DNA from: Moritella sp. Urea-trap-13
GTDB lineage: Bacteria > Pseudomonadota > Gammaproteobacteria > Enterobacterales > Moritellaceae
Assembly: GCF_002836355.1 (NCBI RefSeq)
Contig: NZ_PJCA01000027.1
Coordinates: forward strand, 372,281 to 436,280
Direction: 5' to 3'
DNA: 64,000 nucleotides
Made by a program: the position numbers and the translations under genes. This document shows, piece after piece, positions 25,804 through 34,599 of the stretch (its first letter is position 1; each line of letters begins with the position of its first letter). The notes below the pieces were generated by a model that had not been told where the DNA came from, did no database searches, and was given only the letters and a program-made list of their open reading frames with translations.

Positions 25804-26700
25804 TTGGCACAATCAAATATAAAATTTCATCTTTTAGTGATACTTGCGACTACCTTAGTGGCAGGTTCATTTTTAGCATCTGCTCATCTAGCAGGGCTAG
25901 TAAACCCATTCTCTTTAACCTTGCTGCGCTTTACTGGTGCGGTGAGTGTGTTATTACCGTTTATTTTATTCACCAAAAAATGGCGTAATAAGGTGTTAAG
26001 AACCTTGCCGCGCTCGATGGTGATTAGTCTATTTTATTCATTGTTTTTTATCTGTCAGTTTGAAGCATTGAAAATAACCACGACGTTGAATACCGGTACC
26101 TTATATACCTTGGTGCCATTCATTACCGCTATATTATGCGTATTGGTATTTAAAGATAAAATCAAAGCGAAACAGTTGATGATTTACCTGCTCGGTGCGT
26201 TAGGCACTTGCTGGGTTATTTTCGCTGGAGACTTGTCTCGATTACTGGATTTCTCACTTAATAACGGTGATTTATTGTTTATCGCGGGCTGTTTATCTAT
26301 GTGCTGTTATTCAATTTCGATGAAGCGTTTATACCGTGGTGATGAATTGATTGTCATGGTATTTAGTACCTTACTTGGTGGCTGTATCTGGATGGGAGCA
26401 GCGCTATTGATATCTGGATTACCGCTAGAGTGGCATTTGATCCAAGGTGAATCGGTATTTTACATGGCCTATTTAGTGATAGGTGCAACACTGATGACAG
26501 TATACTTATATCAAAAAACGACCGTGGCATTGGGGCCGACTCGAGTCATGGCATATATTTATATGAACCCTGCTGTCGTCGCGTTGTTGTCACTGTCGGT
26601 GAATGGTCAAAGTATCAGTATGCAAGTGGTCCCCGGCATTTTATTGTCAGCCTCTGCAACCTTTTTATTACAACGACAAGCGAACGCTGCTAAAACCTAG
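25804..26700 (+). CDS. DMT superfamily transporter (EamA family)
   Basis: A 298-residue inner-membrane protein with ten predicted helices in two EamA repeats: the first includes LLVILATTLVAGSFLASAHLAGLVNPFSLTLLRF (part), the second begins near DLLFIAGCLSMCCYSISMKRLY. Such proteins export metabolites or amino acids; substrate unknown. The start is TTG at 25804 with AAGG eight bases upstream, and no in-frame ATG exists before the first helix. It is followed 78 bases later by a lipase-like gene on the same strand. Confidence 0.88.
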   Translation: MAQSNIKFHLLVILATTLVAGSFLASAHLAGLVNPFSLTLLRFTGAVSVLLPFILFTKKWRNKVLRTLPRSMVISLFYSLFFICQFEALKITTTLNTGTLYTLVPFITAILCVLVFKDKIKAKQLMIYLLGALGTCWVIFAGDLSRLLDFSLNNGDLLFIAGCLSMCCYSISMKRLYRGDELIVMVFSTLLGGCIWMGAALLISGLPLEWHLIQGESVFYMAYLVIGATLMTVYLYQKTTVALGPTRVMAYIYMNPAVVALLSLSVNGQSISMQVVPGILLSASATFLLQRQANAAKT

Positions 26701-26778
26701 ATTGCGCATTCAAGTATTTAGCGTTACAACAGAGTAATGATTTTAATTCGTTGCTAACGCTAAATACAAAGGTGCTGT

Positions 26779-28017
26779 ATGTTTAACACCCGCAGAAAAT
26801 CAAAAAAACTAGAAATAAAACTATCTCATTCCGATCGTGCAAATGACATTCGTGGTGTTAATCAGCTTGCGGTAGACGCCGTGGCTGGTTTAACTGACAT
26901 TGTTGAAGCATTGCATTATACAATTTTAAGCCTTGGCCTTAATGATAAAAACACACCAACAAAAACCCGGGGTGTGACCGGATTTGTATATCGTAATATT
27001 CGCAGTGTCACCGCGTTCGTTGGTGATAAAATTGATCTTTCTTTATTGCAATTTGGTTCTGTTTTGGGCCAGCATGAGTCATCACTAAAACGCGAAGTCG
27101 CTATTTCGATGCTTAATGGTGTATTAGGTGACTATTTACTGGAACGTCAAAACCCGCTTGCCGTGATCATGCAATTACGCCGTGATGGTATCGCATTAAC
27201 TGATGTGGCTTTACGTAATCTGATCGAAAAATCTGATGGCAAGATATTGCTGATGGTACACGGGTTATGTATGAATGATTTGCAGTGGCAAGTTGATGAA
27301 CACGATCATGGTATTGAATTAGCACGTGATCTTGGCTATGAACCGATTTACTTACATTATAATACCGGTCGCCATATTTCTGAAAATGGCCGCGATTTAG
27401 CCGCGCTACTAGAGTATTTAGTGACGATTTCACCACAACCATTATCCCTGTCTATTCTTGCTCACAGCATGGGCGGTTTAGTCTCTCGCAGTGCCTTTCA
27501 TTACGGTGAAGAAGCTGGACACACTTGGTTGGCACAAGTGCATAAAATGGTATTTTTAGGTACGCCACATCATGGTGCAGCGCTTGAAAAAGGCGGTAAC
27601 CTGATTGATATTTTATTGGGCTCAAATCCATATAGCTTACCGTTTGCTAAGCTAGGTCAAATTCGTAGTGCTGGTATTACTGATTTACGTTACGGTTCGA
27701 TTATTGATGAAGACTGGCAGGGAAAAGATCGCTTTAGTTATACTGCGGACGACCGTGGATCATTAGCGTTACCCAATGGTGTGCATTGTTATACCGTTGC
27801 GGCAGTGAAAAATAAGCAGTCAACCATAGTCGGCGATGGTTTAATTGGTGATGGCTTAGTGAATGTCGACAGTGCGCTAGGTCGTCACAATGATGATTTA
27901 CTCCATCTGACTTTCCCTGAGCAGAATCAGTGGGTTGGTCGTGATATGAGTCACATGGATTTATTGTATCATCCTGATGTATATAGCAAAATAAGACACT
28001 GGCTATTAGATGATTAA
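26779..28017 (+). CDS. PGAP1/lipase-like alpha/beta hydrolase with N-terminal extension
   Basis: A 412-residue protein. Residues from about 155 on form a serine hydrolase with oxyanion region LLMVHGLCMNDLQW, nucleophile LAHSMGGLVSRSA and FLGTPHHGAALEKGG, and a late histidine in RDMSHMDLLYHPDVY. This order is that of the PGAP1-like / triacylglycerol lipase group. The first 150 residues are helical (VAGLTDIVEALHYTIL, TGFVYRNIRSVTAFVG) and resemble no domain I can name. No signal peptide. AAAGGTG precedes the ATG. Confidence 0.82.
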   Translation: MFNTRRKSKKLEIKLSHSDRANDIRGVNQLAVDAVAGLTDIVEALHYTILSLGLNDKNTPTKTRGVTGFVYRNIRSVTAFVGDKIDLSLLQFGSVLGQHESSLKREVAISMLNGVLGDYLLERQNPLAVIMQLRRDGIALTDVALRNLIEKSDGKILLMVHGLCMNDLQWQVDEHDHGIELARDLGYEPIYLHYNTGRHISENGRDLAALLEYLVTISPQPLSLSILAHSMGGLVSRSAFHYGEEAGHTWLAQVHKMVFLGTPHHGAALEKGGNLIDILLGSNPYSLPFAKLGQIRSAGITDLRYGSIIDEDWQGKDRFSYTADDRGSLALPNGVHCYTVAAVKNKQSTIVGDGLIGDGLVNVDSALGRHNDDLLHLTFPEQNQWVGRDMSHMDLLYHPDVYSKIRHWLLDD

Positions 28018-28139
28018 ATGCGCACTCAGGATATCGCGTAACTAGCCTGTTATCAGCTATCGGTTATCTGCTATACTGTGCGCCATAACTTAAATTGTGA
28101 GTCATAACGACATCACGCTAGCCTTATTAGGACTAATTA

Positions 28140-28607
28140 ATGACCAATAATGATATTTTACGCCGTATTCGCTACACTTTTAATTTCAGTGACGACAAAA
28201 TGATCACCTTGTTCAAACAAGCTGAAGCAGATGTTACACGTGGCGAAATCAGCGATTGGTTAAAGAAAGATGAAGATCCAGCGTGTGTGCGTTTTAATGA
28301 TACGCAGATGGCTACTTTTTTAAATGGTCTAATTAATGCGAATCGCGGTAAAAAAGACGGCCCACAACCTGAGCCTGAGCATGTAATCAATAACAATATT
28401 GTTTTACGTAAATTAAAAATTGCTTTAGATCTTAAGAATGAAGACGTTCTTGAATTATTAGAAATTGCTGGATTCCGTTTAGGTAAGCATGAACTAAGTG
28501 CATTTTTCCGTAAACCTGATCACAAACACTTCCGTGAATGTAAAGATCAAGTATTACGTAACTTCCTTGCAGGACTGCAAATAAAACATCGACCTGAAGA
28601 CAAGTAG
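28140..28607 (+). CDS. yehS: DUF1456 family protein YehS
   Basis: A 155-residue cytoplasmic protein made of two related DUF1456 repeats. The first begins NNDILRRIRYTFNFSDDKMITLFKQAE and the second NNNIVLRKLKIALDLKNEDVLELLEIAG, each ending in a short motif with LSAFFRKP or ISDWLKKDED. Function is unknown. The start lies behind AGGA. A DUF2986 gene follows 14 bases after the stop, so the two are probably co-transcribed. Confidence 0.9.
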   Translation: MTNNDILRRIRYTFNFSDDKMITLFKQAEADVTRGEISDWLKKDEDPACVRFNDTQMATFLNGLINANRGKKDGPQPEPEHVINNNIVLRKLKIALDLKNEDVLELLEIAGFRLGKHELSAFFRKPDHKHFRECKDQVLRNFLAGLQIKHRPEDK

Positions 28608-28621
28608 TAAGATCAAATATA

Positions 28622-28825
28622 ATGAATAGAAAGAAAAAAGTTGTTTCAACATTAAAGAAAAAAGCTAAAAAAGCCAATGCTAAATTAGCGCCAAGCTCTA
28701 ATAAGCCTCGTTACATTTCTAAAGCTGAACGTGAAAAAATGGCATTAGAAACAGAAGCGGCTCAGCCAAGCGAAACTGTTCAGCAAGAACCAAGTGCTGA
28801 AAAAGCTCAAGCTGCAGCAGAATAG
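28622..28825 (+). CDS. DUF2986 family small basic protein
   Basis: A 67-residue protein. The N-terminal half is very basic (MNRKKKVVSTLKKKAKKANAK), followed by the family motif KPRYISKAEREKM, then an acidic Ala/Gln/Glu-rich tail. It is a conserved but uncharacterised family in marine gammaproteobacteria; the basic region suggests nucleic-acid or ribosome contact, which is only an inference. It ends just before a perfect palindromic terminator. Confidence 0.83.
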   Translation: MNRKKKVVSTLKKKAKKANAKLAPSSNKPRYISKAEREKMALETEAAQPSETVQQEPSAEKAQAAAE

Positions 28826-28851
28826 TTAGCTAAATTTAAAGTCACAAATAT

Positions 28852-28882
28852 AAAAAAGGTATAGCGTACGCTATACCTTTTT
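28852..28882. terminator. Bidirectional palindromic terminator
   Basis: A perfect 30-base palindrome (28853-28882) with arm AAAAAGGTATAGCGT sits between the convergent DUF2986 and diguanylate cyclase genes. Confidence 0.93.
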
Positions 28883-28946
28883 CGTTTCAACAGACTGTAA
28901 TTAGTCTCTTTTCATCATATGATTTAGAAAACTGTTTATAAAAAAT

Positions 28947-29897
28947 TTAGAAAATAGAGTATTGATTACGACCATTTTCTTTACTTTTATACAATGCGCT
29001 ATCAGCATTCTTAGTCCAAGTATCTACTGTATCGGTATTCGCTGTAAATTCAGCCATACCAATCGATATTGTTACTTGTATAACGTTACCATCTTCTATG
29101 ACTAAAGCGCTTTCTATCGCTTTACACAGGCGTTCAGCGAGTATGATAGCCTTGTCGGCTGATGTATTCGTCAAGCAAATCGCAAATTCTTCACCACCGT
29201 ACCGCGCGGCAAAATCTGTTTCCCTAACACTTTCTCGGATCACTCTTGATACTTCAGCAATCACCTTGTCGCCAGCCACGTGGCCGTAGGTATCATTTAC
29301 TTTTTTAAAGTGATCTATATCTAGCATCATTAACGTCGATACTTGTTCGTAACGTTTAACACGCTTAAATTCGTTAGCAATGAGGGTATTCCAGTTGTGA
29401 CGGTTATTTAACTGGGTGAGCGAGTCCGTTTGACTTAGGCGTGCTAATTTCTCATTGGCTTTATCAAGTTGTAATCGGTTAATAGCAATATCGGTTACAT
29501 CATAAATAATCAAACTGACGTGTGTGACTTCACCAGTTAATGAGGCTAATGGTATGATCGTCATATTCTGAAACATAAATTCAGAAATACCGGTGACTGG
29601 ACGGTAGTTACTAAAACGGAAAATATACGGACGTTGTTCCCAACTGGTAAAGGCGTTATTTTTGAGTAAAAATACCGATTCAATCTTGCTGCGTAACCAT
29701 GTTTCAGGTAGTTCAGAGAAGTGTGAAAACAGCGGTGAATCTTGCATATCCCTTGCACTTAATCCACTGTGGTTACTCATAAAGTCATTCCAAAGTTGAA
29801 CTTTGAAGTCTTTATCTAGCACCACAAGACCAGCGTCAATGGTTTGCACCATATTCATGATCCAATGAAACTCACTCAATGAACTTTGATTATCCAT
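28947..29897 (-). CDS. PAS-GGDEF diguanylate cyclase
   Basis: A 316-residue soluble protein. Residues about 8-130 form a PAS sensor (VQTIDAGLVVLDKDFKVQLWND). Residues about 150-316 form a GGDEF domain with SLTQLNNRHNW and an active-site loop RYGGEEF, which is a competent GG(D/E)EF sequence. An inhibitory I-site RETD stands five residues before GGEEF, so product inhibition by c-di-GMP is expected. It makes c-di-GMP from GTP. No membrane segment is seen. It lies 72 bases after the REC-CheC gene on the same strand and has its own AAGGAA ribosome site; the two probably form one unit. Confidence 0.92.
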   Translation of the reverse strand: MDNQSSLSEFHWIMNMVQTIDAGLVVLDKDFKVQLWNDFMSNHSGLSARDMQDSPLFSHFSELPETWLRSKIESVFLLKNNAFTSWEQRPYIFRFSNYRPVTGISEFMFQNMTIIPLASLTGEVTHVSLIIYDVTDIAINRLQLDKANEKLARLSQTDSLTQLNNRHNWNTLIANEFKRVKRYEQVSTLMMLDIDHFKKVNDTYGHVAGDKVIAEVSRVIRESVRETDFAARYGGEEFAICLTNTSADKAIILAERLCKAIESALVIEDGNVIQVTISIGMAEFTANTDTVDTWTKNADSALYKSKENGRNQYSIF

Positions 29898-29969
29898 GTT
29901 AACAATTCCTTGTAACTGTCTGGTTATTTGATCGCTTTGTATTTAAATAAATCATCAAGATAAGCTCAG

Positions 29970-31049
29970 TTAATCGATGAGGTAAGAAAGGCTATTAAGC
30001 AAACTTGGCAATGATTTCTCCGTAAAAAGCAATAACAGGTCGCATTGCACATTATGATGTTCAATTTGATAGTTAATTTCAATCGCAACGGTTTTTTGTT
30101 TACGGAAGTTGTTGGCGTTAATCATTTCTTGCACTGTACTGTGCTGACCAAGAACAGAAGGGTGACCTTGACTGAAACTCACATTCAACTGCTGGCTAAA
30201 GCCTTGTAAGAATGCACCAATGAGGATATTGGCGGTATCCATGAGAATTTCTTTCTCTTGGAAGTTTGAATCTTGATTTTCAATGCCCATCAATTTGGCC
30301 ATGTCACCGAAGCTTGAATCATGAAATAACAGTAACGCTTCACCAGAAATACCGGCACAAATAAAGCCTTGGCATACTGTTGATATTGATGCCTGTTCTG
30401 ATGCCGCCGACAACGCCATGGTTAATTCACTGGCTTCCAAGATATTTACATTTGGTACCGGTAATAGTACAAACACATCGAGTAAGCGCGCTAACAATTC
30501 TGCTGCTTGGCCCATCGCCACATTGGCGACTTCTTGCAGTGCATCACGGAACTCAGGTGAAAGGTCTAGCTCAGCGCCGAGTGCAGGTAATGTCTCTGGA
30601 ATTGATTGTATTAAATCTAGTTGTCTTTTTTCTGCTATTTGTTTCGCCATCAACTGTGCTTCAGCTTGGGCAAACTCGTCTTTTTCGACAATGCCATAGT
30701 TGATTAGGATGGTTTCTATTTGCTGACTTGTTACCGGCTTCTGGATAAATGCTAATGCACCTAATGTGGTAACGCGTTGATGAGCTTCGGCTTGAATATC
30801 ACCAGATACAACAATGACAAGTGCGTTCAATTGCTCTTTTTGGATGGCTTCTAAAACTTGGTAACCATCCATTACCGGCATATTGAGATCGAGAAATACG
30901 ATGCTACCTTTACCTGCTCTGATTACATCAATACCTTCGGCACCGTTGGATGCAAAACTAACGTCCACATCCCAATAAGGAGGAAGTGTTCTGGCCATTT
31001 GTTTACGAGCTAGGTTTGAATCATCACAGATTAATACAGAAACTGACAT
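29970..31049 (-). CDS. Response regulator with CheC-like phosphatase domain
   Basis: A 359-residue fusion. Residues 1-125 are a CheY-like receiver: acidic pair Asp9-Asp10 in ICDDSN, phospho-acceptor Asp54 in FLDLNMP, and Lys in FIQKPV. Residues about 165-355 are a CheC/CheX-like domain. The CheC active-site signature E-x2-N-x22-P occurs once in full (EVAN ... P) and again as D-x2-N-x22-P (DTAN ... P), so both pseudo-repeats keep Asn and Pro. CheC-type proteins dephosphorylate CheY-P; the fused receiver may control that activity or be its own substrate. The nearby partner is a diguanylate cyclase. AAGGAT supports the start. Confidence 0.85.
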   Translation of the reverse strand: MSVSVLICDDSNLARKQMARTLPPYWDVDVSFASNGAEGIDVIRAGKGSIVFLDLNMPVMDGYQVLEAIQKEQLNALVIVVSGDIQAEAHQRVTTLGALAFIQKPVTSQQIETILINYGIVEKDEFAQAEAQLMAKQIAEKRQLDLIQSIPETLPALGAELDLSPEFRDALQEVANVAMGQAAELLARLLDVFVLLPVPNVNILEASELTMALSAASEQASISTVCQGFICAGISGEALLLFHDSSFGDMAKLMGIENQDSNFQEKEILMDTANILIGAFLQGFSQQLNVSFSQGHPSVLGQHSTVQEMINANNFRKQKTVAIEINYQIEHHNVQCDLLLLFTEKSLPSLLNSLSYLID

Positions 31050-31182
31050 GAATATCCTTTTTCAATTTCAGTGAAGTAGCAAAAAATTATTGCGTAATAG
31101 TAACTAAAAAACAGAGGAAGTGAAAGAATTAGAAGGGATTAACTAATAAATAATGACAGTGAAACATAGGGGGCTTGAAATC

Positions 31183-31207
31183 ATGAGCAGTAGATAATAC
31201 TGCTCAT
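31183..31207 (-). terminator. Hairpin after the UspA gene
   Basis: Perfect 10-bp stem ATGAGCAGTA / TACTGCTCAT with a 5-base loop, nine bases downstream of the stop. The T run is weak, so termination is likely but not certain. Confidence 0.6.
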
Positions 31208-31215
31208 AAACATGT

Positions 31216-31650
31216 TTATTGTGGTTTAACAACCATTACACTCATTGATGCTGAACTGACAACTCTTGCTGCTACAGAACCAATAACGGCAAGTTCTAAC
31301 TTAGCGCGTTTATGACTCGGCATGACAATTAAATCGGCATTATATTTATTGGCAGCTTTAATAATTTCTTTTGATGGCTTGCCCTCCGCCATATGTACCT
31401 GTGTTGCAATACTGTCATCAATGTGATTTTTGGCAAAATCTTGTAATGACGCATAGGCTGACTTACGGATCTCTTGCAAAACGGAAGCAGGGAAGTGTGC
31501 CGATACCATAGGTAATTGCGACGTTGGCAATACATTTAATAAATGTATTGTTGCGCCAGACATCTTTGCCAGAGCACAAGCGTGCTTCGCAGCGACGTGA
31601 CTAAAGCCTTCTTCGTTAAGATCAACCGGTAATAAAATAGTTTTATACAT
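31216..31650 (-). CDS. Universal stress protein, UspA family (atypical nucleotide motif)
   Basis: A 144-residue UspA-fold protein (TILLPVDLNEEGFSHVAAKHACALA at the N-terminus). The usual ATP-binding signature G-x2-G-x9-G-S is altered: the sequence reads PSHKR-AKLELAVI-GS, so the first two glycines are Pro and Lys while the final GS is kept. Nucleotide binding may be lost or changed. It lies 108 bases downstream of the TRAP permease gene on the same strand. In Halomonas, the UspA protein TeaD is encoded with the TeaABC TRAP transporter and regulates it, so a similar role is a reasonable inference. Confidence 0.88.
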   Translation of the reverse strand: MYKTILLPVDLNEEGFSHVAAKHACALAKMSGATIHLLNVLPTSQLPMVSAHFPASVLQEIRKSAYASLQDFAKNHIDDSIATQVHMAEGKPSKEIIKAANKYNADLIVMPSHKRAKLELAVIGSVAARVVSSASMSVMVVKPQ

Positions 31651-31758
31651 AATAAGTTACTTATTTAAAATGAGTTATGTAATTAGTACTAATAGCAGTT
31701 CATCATAAATGAAATGCAGTGTCAGAAAATTCACCGCATTTCATGTTATGGATGATAA

Positions 31759-34341
31759 TTACTTATTGGTAGCAATACGACGACGCTGACCAAATGCAAT
31801 ACCTGCAAGTAGCAATAATGCTGGAATGAACAGGAACTCTTTAGCTGGGCGGTCTAATGGACGTTCCACCATTAGGATGTTCCAATCAAAATCAATGCCT
31901 GATTTTTCAGCTGGAGAATCAAAACCAACCATATCAACAATCGTTTTGTCTTCTTCAAAGCGTAATTCTAAACCAGTACTCAATAGACGTTCTGCACCAG
32001 AGATCGCATCTTCAGCAAAAGGTAGCTGGACAATCTTAGTTTGGAACGCGCCGTCTAGTGTTTCACCTTCAACACGTAAACGTATACCGGCACCGTTAGG
32101 TAACTCAGCAAGTACTTGCTCGATATGCTGTGGACCTACTTCTTCGATTGGCGGGTACACCATATCCCACCAGAAGCCTGGGCGGAATAATGTAAACGTG
32201 ATTAATAATAATCCGATGGTTTCATACCATTTTGATTTTGTTAACCAGTAACCTTGGGTCGCAGCTGAGAACACCAGCATCGCGGTTGTAGCCGAGAAGA
32301 TGGTCAGTAGTAAATGACCCACAGAGTCCACACCAATCAATAATAACTGGGTGTTAAAGATAAACATGAAAGGTAAGATCGCGGTACGAATGTCGTACAT
32401 GAAACCTTGGATACCAGTCTTAATTGGATCTGCTTTTGCAATGGCGGCTGCGGCGAACGCTGCGAGACCAACAGGCGGAGTATCATCAGCCAGAATACCA
32501 AAGTAGAATACAAATAAATGCACTGCGATCAAGGGTACGATCAAGCCATTTTGAGCACCTAATTCAACAATCACGGGTGCCATCAATGTTGATACCACGA
32601 TATAGTTTGCTGTTGTCGGTAAACCCATGCCTAAGATCAAACTAATGAGTGCTGTAAAGCCCAGCATCAGCATAATGTTACCGCCTGAGATGTACTCAAC
32701 AAACTCAGTCATCACTAGACCAATACCGGTCAGCGTTACCGTACCAACAACAATACCCGCTGCAGCTGTCGCCACACCGATACCGATCATGTTACGAGAA
32801 CCCGATACCATGCCATCAAACAACTCAACAAAACCGGCTTTAACCGCACTTGGTATTGGTTGGCTTTGTTTGAAGTAAGCTTGTAATGGACGTTGGGTTA
32901 TCACAATAAAGATCATGAATACCGTTGCCCAGAATGCCGACAGACCTGGAGAGAAACGTTCTACCGTTAAACACCAGACTAATACCACAATTGGTAGTAG
33001 GAAATATAAACCTGCTTTTGCAGTTGGTCCCGGTTCTGGTAGCTCAAGTAGTTCACTGTCTGGATCATCAATGGCCAGTTCAGGGAACTTTGTTGAGTAT
33101 TTAACCAGCGCAACATAAATCGCTACAGTGGCAATACCGACAATCCAAGTTGCGCCAGCACCAAATATTTCTTTAGTCCAACCGATACCGTAATAAACCG
33201 CAAAGCTGAGGACGATGATGAGTACCACGACAGACATAAACGAGAATAAGCTCTGCGCTAGTGTAGGTTTGTGGCGACGCGGTAAACCTTCCATACCGGC
33301 TTTACATGCTTCTAAATGCACGATGTAAATTAACGCGATGTAAGAAATAAGCGCGGGTAAAATAGCTGCTTTAATTACTTCGATGTAAGGGATACCAACG
33401 TATTCCACCATCAAGAATGCAGCGGCACCCATAATCGGTGGTGTTAACTGACCATTGGTTGATGCTGCAACTTCGACTGCCCCCGCTTTTGTTGCAGGGA
33501 AACCAACACGTTTCATCAGTGGAATTGTAAAGGTACCTGTTGTTACTACGTTTGCAATTGAAGAACCTGATACTAAACCACTTAAACCAGATGCCACAAC
33601 GGCTGCTTTTGCAGGACCGCCACGCATGTGACCAAGTAATGAGAATGCCACTTTAATGAAGTAGTTACCGGCACCTGCTTTATCGAGTAATGAACCAAAC
33701 AATACAAACAAGAAGACAAATGAGGTTGATACACCAACTGCCACACCAAATACACCTTCGGTTGTTAACCATTGGTGAGACATGGTTTTATTTAAACTTG
33801 CACCTTTATGGGCAATAATGTCGGGCATATATGGACCGGCAAAGGTATAAGTTAAAAATACCGCTGCCACGATCATCAGTGGTGGACCTAAAGAACGGCG
33901 GGTTGCTTCAAGCAGTAATAACATGCCCGTTGTTGCAACTGCAGTATCAAAGAAAGTAGGTGCACCAGCACGATCAGCCAGTTGATTATAAAATAGGAAA
34001 AGATAAGCAGCACAGAACGCGCCTACGAATGCAAAAACCCAATCGGTCAACGGCACATGGTCACGCGGTGACGATTTCATTGCTGGGTAAGCTGTAAACG
34101 CTAAAAATATAGCAAAAGCTAAGTGAATCGAGCGTGCCTCAGTATCGTTAATAATACCAAAGTTTAATATGAACGGCAGAGGAGAAGCATACCATAATTG
34201 AAATAACGCCCATATAAATGGCACTATTAACAATATATTTTTAGCAATACCTTTAGGATCGCGTGCACCAGTATCTGATTGTGCAAGCATTTCCTGCAGT
34301 TCAGCATCCATGCTAGTGGTTTGATTTTCTGTTTTAGACAT
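31759..34341 (-). CDS. TRAP transporter fused permease (DctQM), TAXI type, with DUF3394-like C-terminus
   Basis: An 860-residue inner-membrane protein. The N-terminal helices carry the fused small (DctQ) subunit. The large subunit follows with GLSGLVSGSSIANVVTTG, the repeated VEVAASTNGQLTPPIMGAAAF and later LGMGLPTTANYIV and DDTPPVGLAAFAAA motifs of DctM. Near the C-terminus (about residues 715-830) is a soluble region with a PDZ-like stretch VDMVGFDSPAEKSGIDFDW, as in the DUF3394 extension of such permeases, then a final helix and a basic tail. It drives solute import with a sodium or proton gradient, using the TAXI binding protein encoded upstream. The start has a strong GGAGGACAG ribosome site. 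Confidence 0.93.
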   Translation of the reverse strand: MSKTENQTTSMDAELQEMLAQSDTGARDPKGIAKNILLIVPFIWALFQLWYASPLPFILNFGIINDTEARSIHLAFAIFLAFTAYPAMKSSPRDHVPLTDWVFAFVGAFCAAYLFLFYNQLADRAGAPTFFDTAVATTGMLLLLEATRRSLGPPLMIVAAVFLTYTFAGPYMPDIIAHKGASLNKTMSHQWLTTEGVFGVAVGVSTSFVFLFVLFGSLLDKAGAGNYFIKVAFSLLGHMRGGPAKAAVVASGLSGLVSGSSIANVVTTGTFTIPLMKRVGFPATKAGAVEVAASTNGQLTPPIMGAAAFLMVEYVGIPYIEVIKAAILPALISYIALIYIVHLEACKAGMEGLPRRHKPTLAQSLFSFMSVVVLIIVLSFAVYYGIGWTKEIFGAGATWIVGIATVAIYVALVKYSTKFPELAIDDPDSELLELPEPGPTAKAGLYFLLPIVVLVWCLTVERFSPGLSAFWATVFMIFIVITQRPLQAYFKQSQPIPSAVKAGFVELFDGMVSGSRNMIGIGVATAAAGIVVGTVTLTGIGLVMTEFVEYISGGNIMLMLGFTALISLILGMGLPTTANYIVVSTLMAPVIVELGAQNGLIVPLIAVHLFVFYFGILADDTPPVGLAAFAAAAIAKADPIKTGIQGFMYDIRTAILPFMFIFNTQLLLIGVDSVGHLLLTIFSATTAMLVFSAATQGYWLTKSKWYETIGLLLITFTLFRPGFWWDMVYPPIEEVGPQHIEQVLAELPNGAGIRLRVEGETLDGAFQTKIVQLPFAEDAISGAERLLSTGLELRFEEDKTIVDMVGFDSPAEKSGIDFDWNILMVERPLDRPAKEFLFIPALLLLAGIAFGQRRRIATNK

Positions 34342-34550
34342 CTGTCCTCCATCATTCTGTGATTTTTTATCACACGAAGTGGCTCGGTTATTCGTTAGTA
34401 GAATAATTAATAGTTACAGAACTCTTAATGTAAGAAAGGCGATACTGCTAATGATCTTAACTAATCCATAGTATAAGAATAGCCAGTAACGTGAGTAAGA
34501 GTAGTAAAATTAAATTATGATTATAAAGCTGGGTAAAATCATCTTATATA

Positions 34551-34586
34551 AAATAGTAAGGGGACAATGTCCCCTTACTATTTTTA
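34551..34586 (-). terminator. Strong hairpin between the TAXI binding-protein and permease genes
   Basis: ATAGTAAGGGGACA and TGTCCCCTTACTAT form a 14-bp perfect stem with a minimal loop, followed (leftward) by a T run. It lies 14 bases after the binding-protein stop and can act as a partial terminator, so that more binding protein than permease is made. Confidence 0.85.
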
Positions 34587-34599
34587 ACTAAAAGTTAGC

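Noticed and set aside
30380-30703. Rightward open frames of 90-107 codons opposite the REC-CheC gene
   Set aside because: Antisense shadows of a well-supported coding gene.
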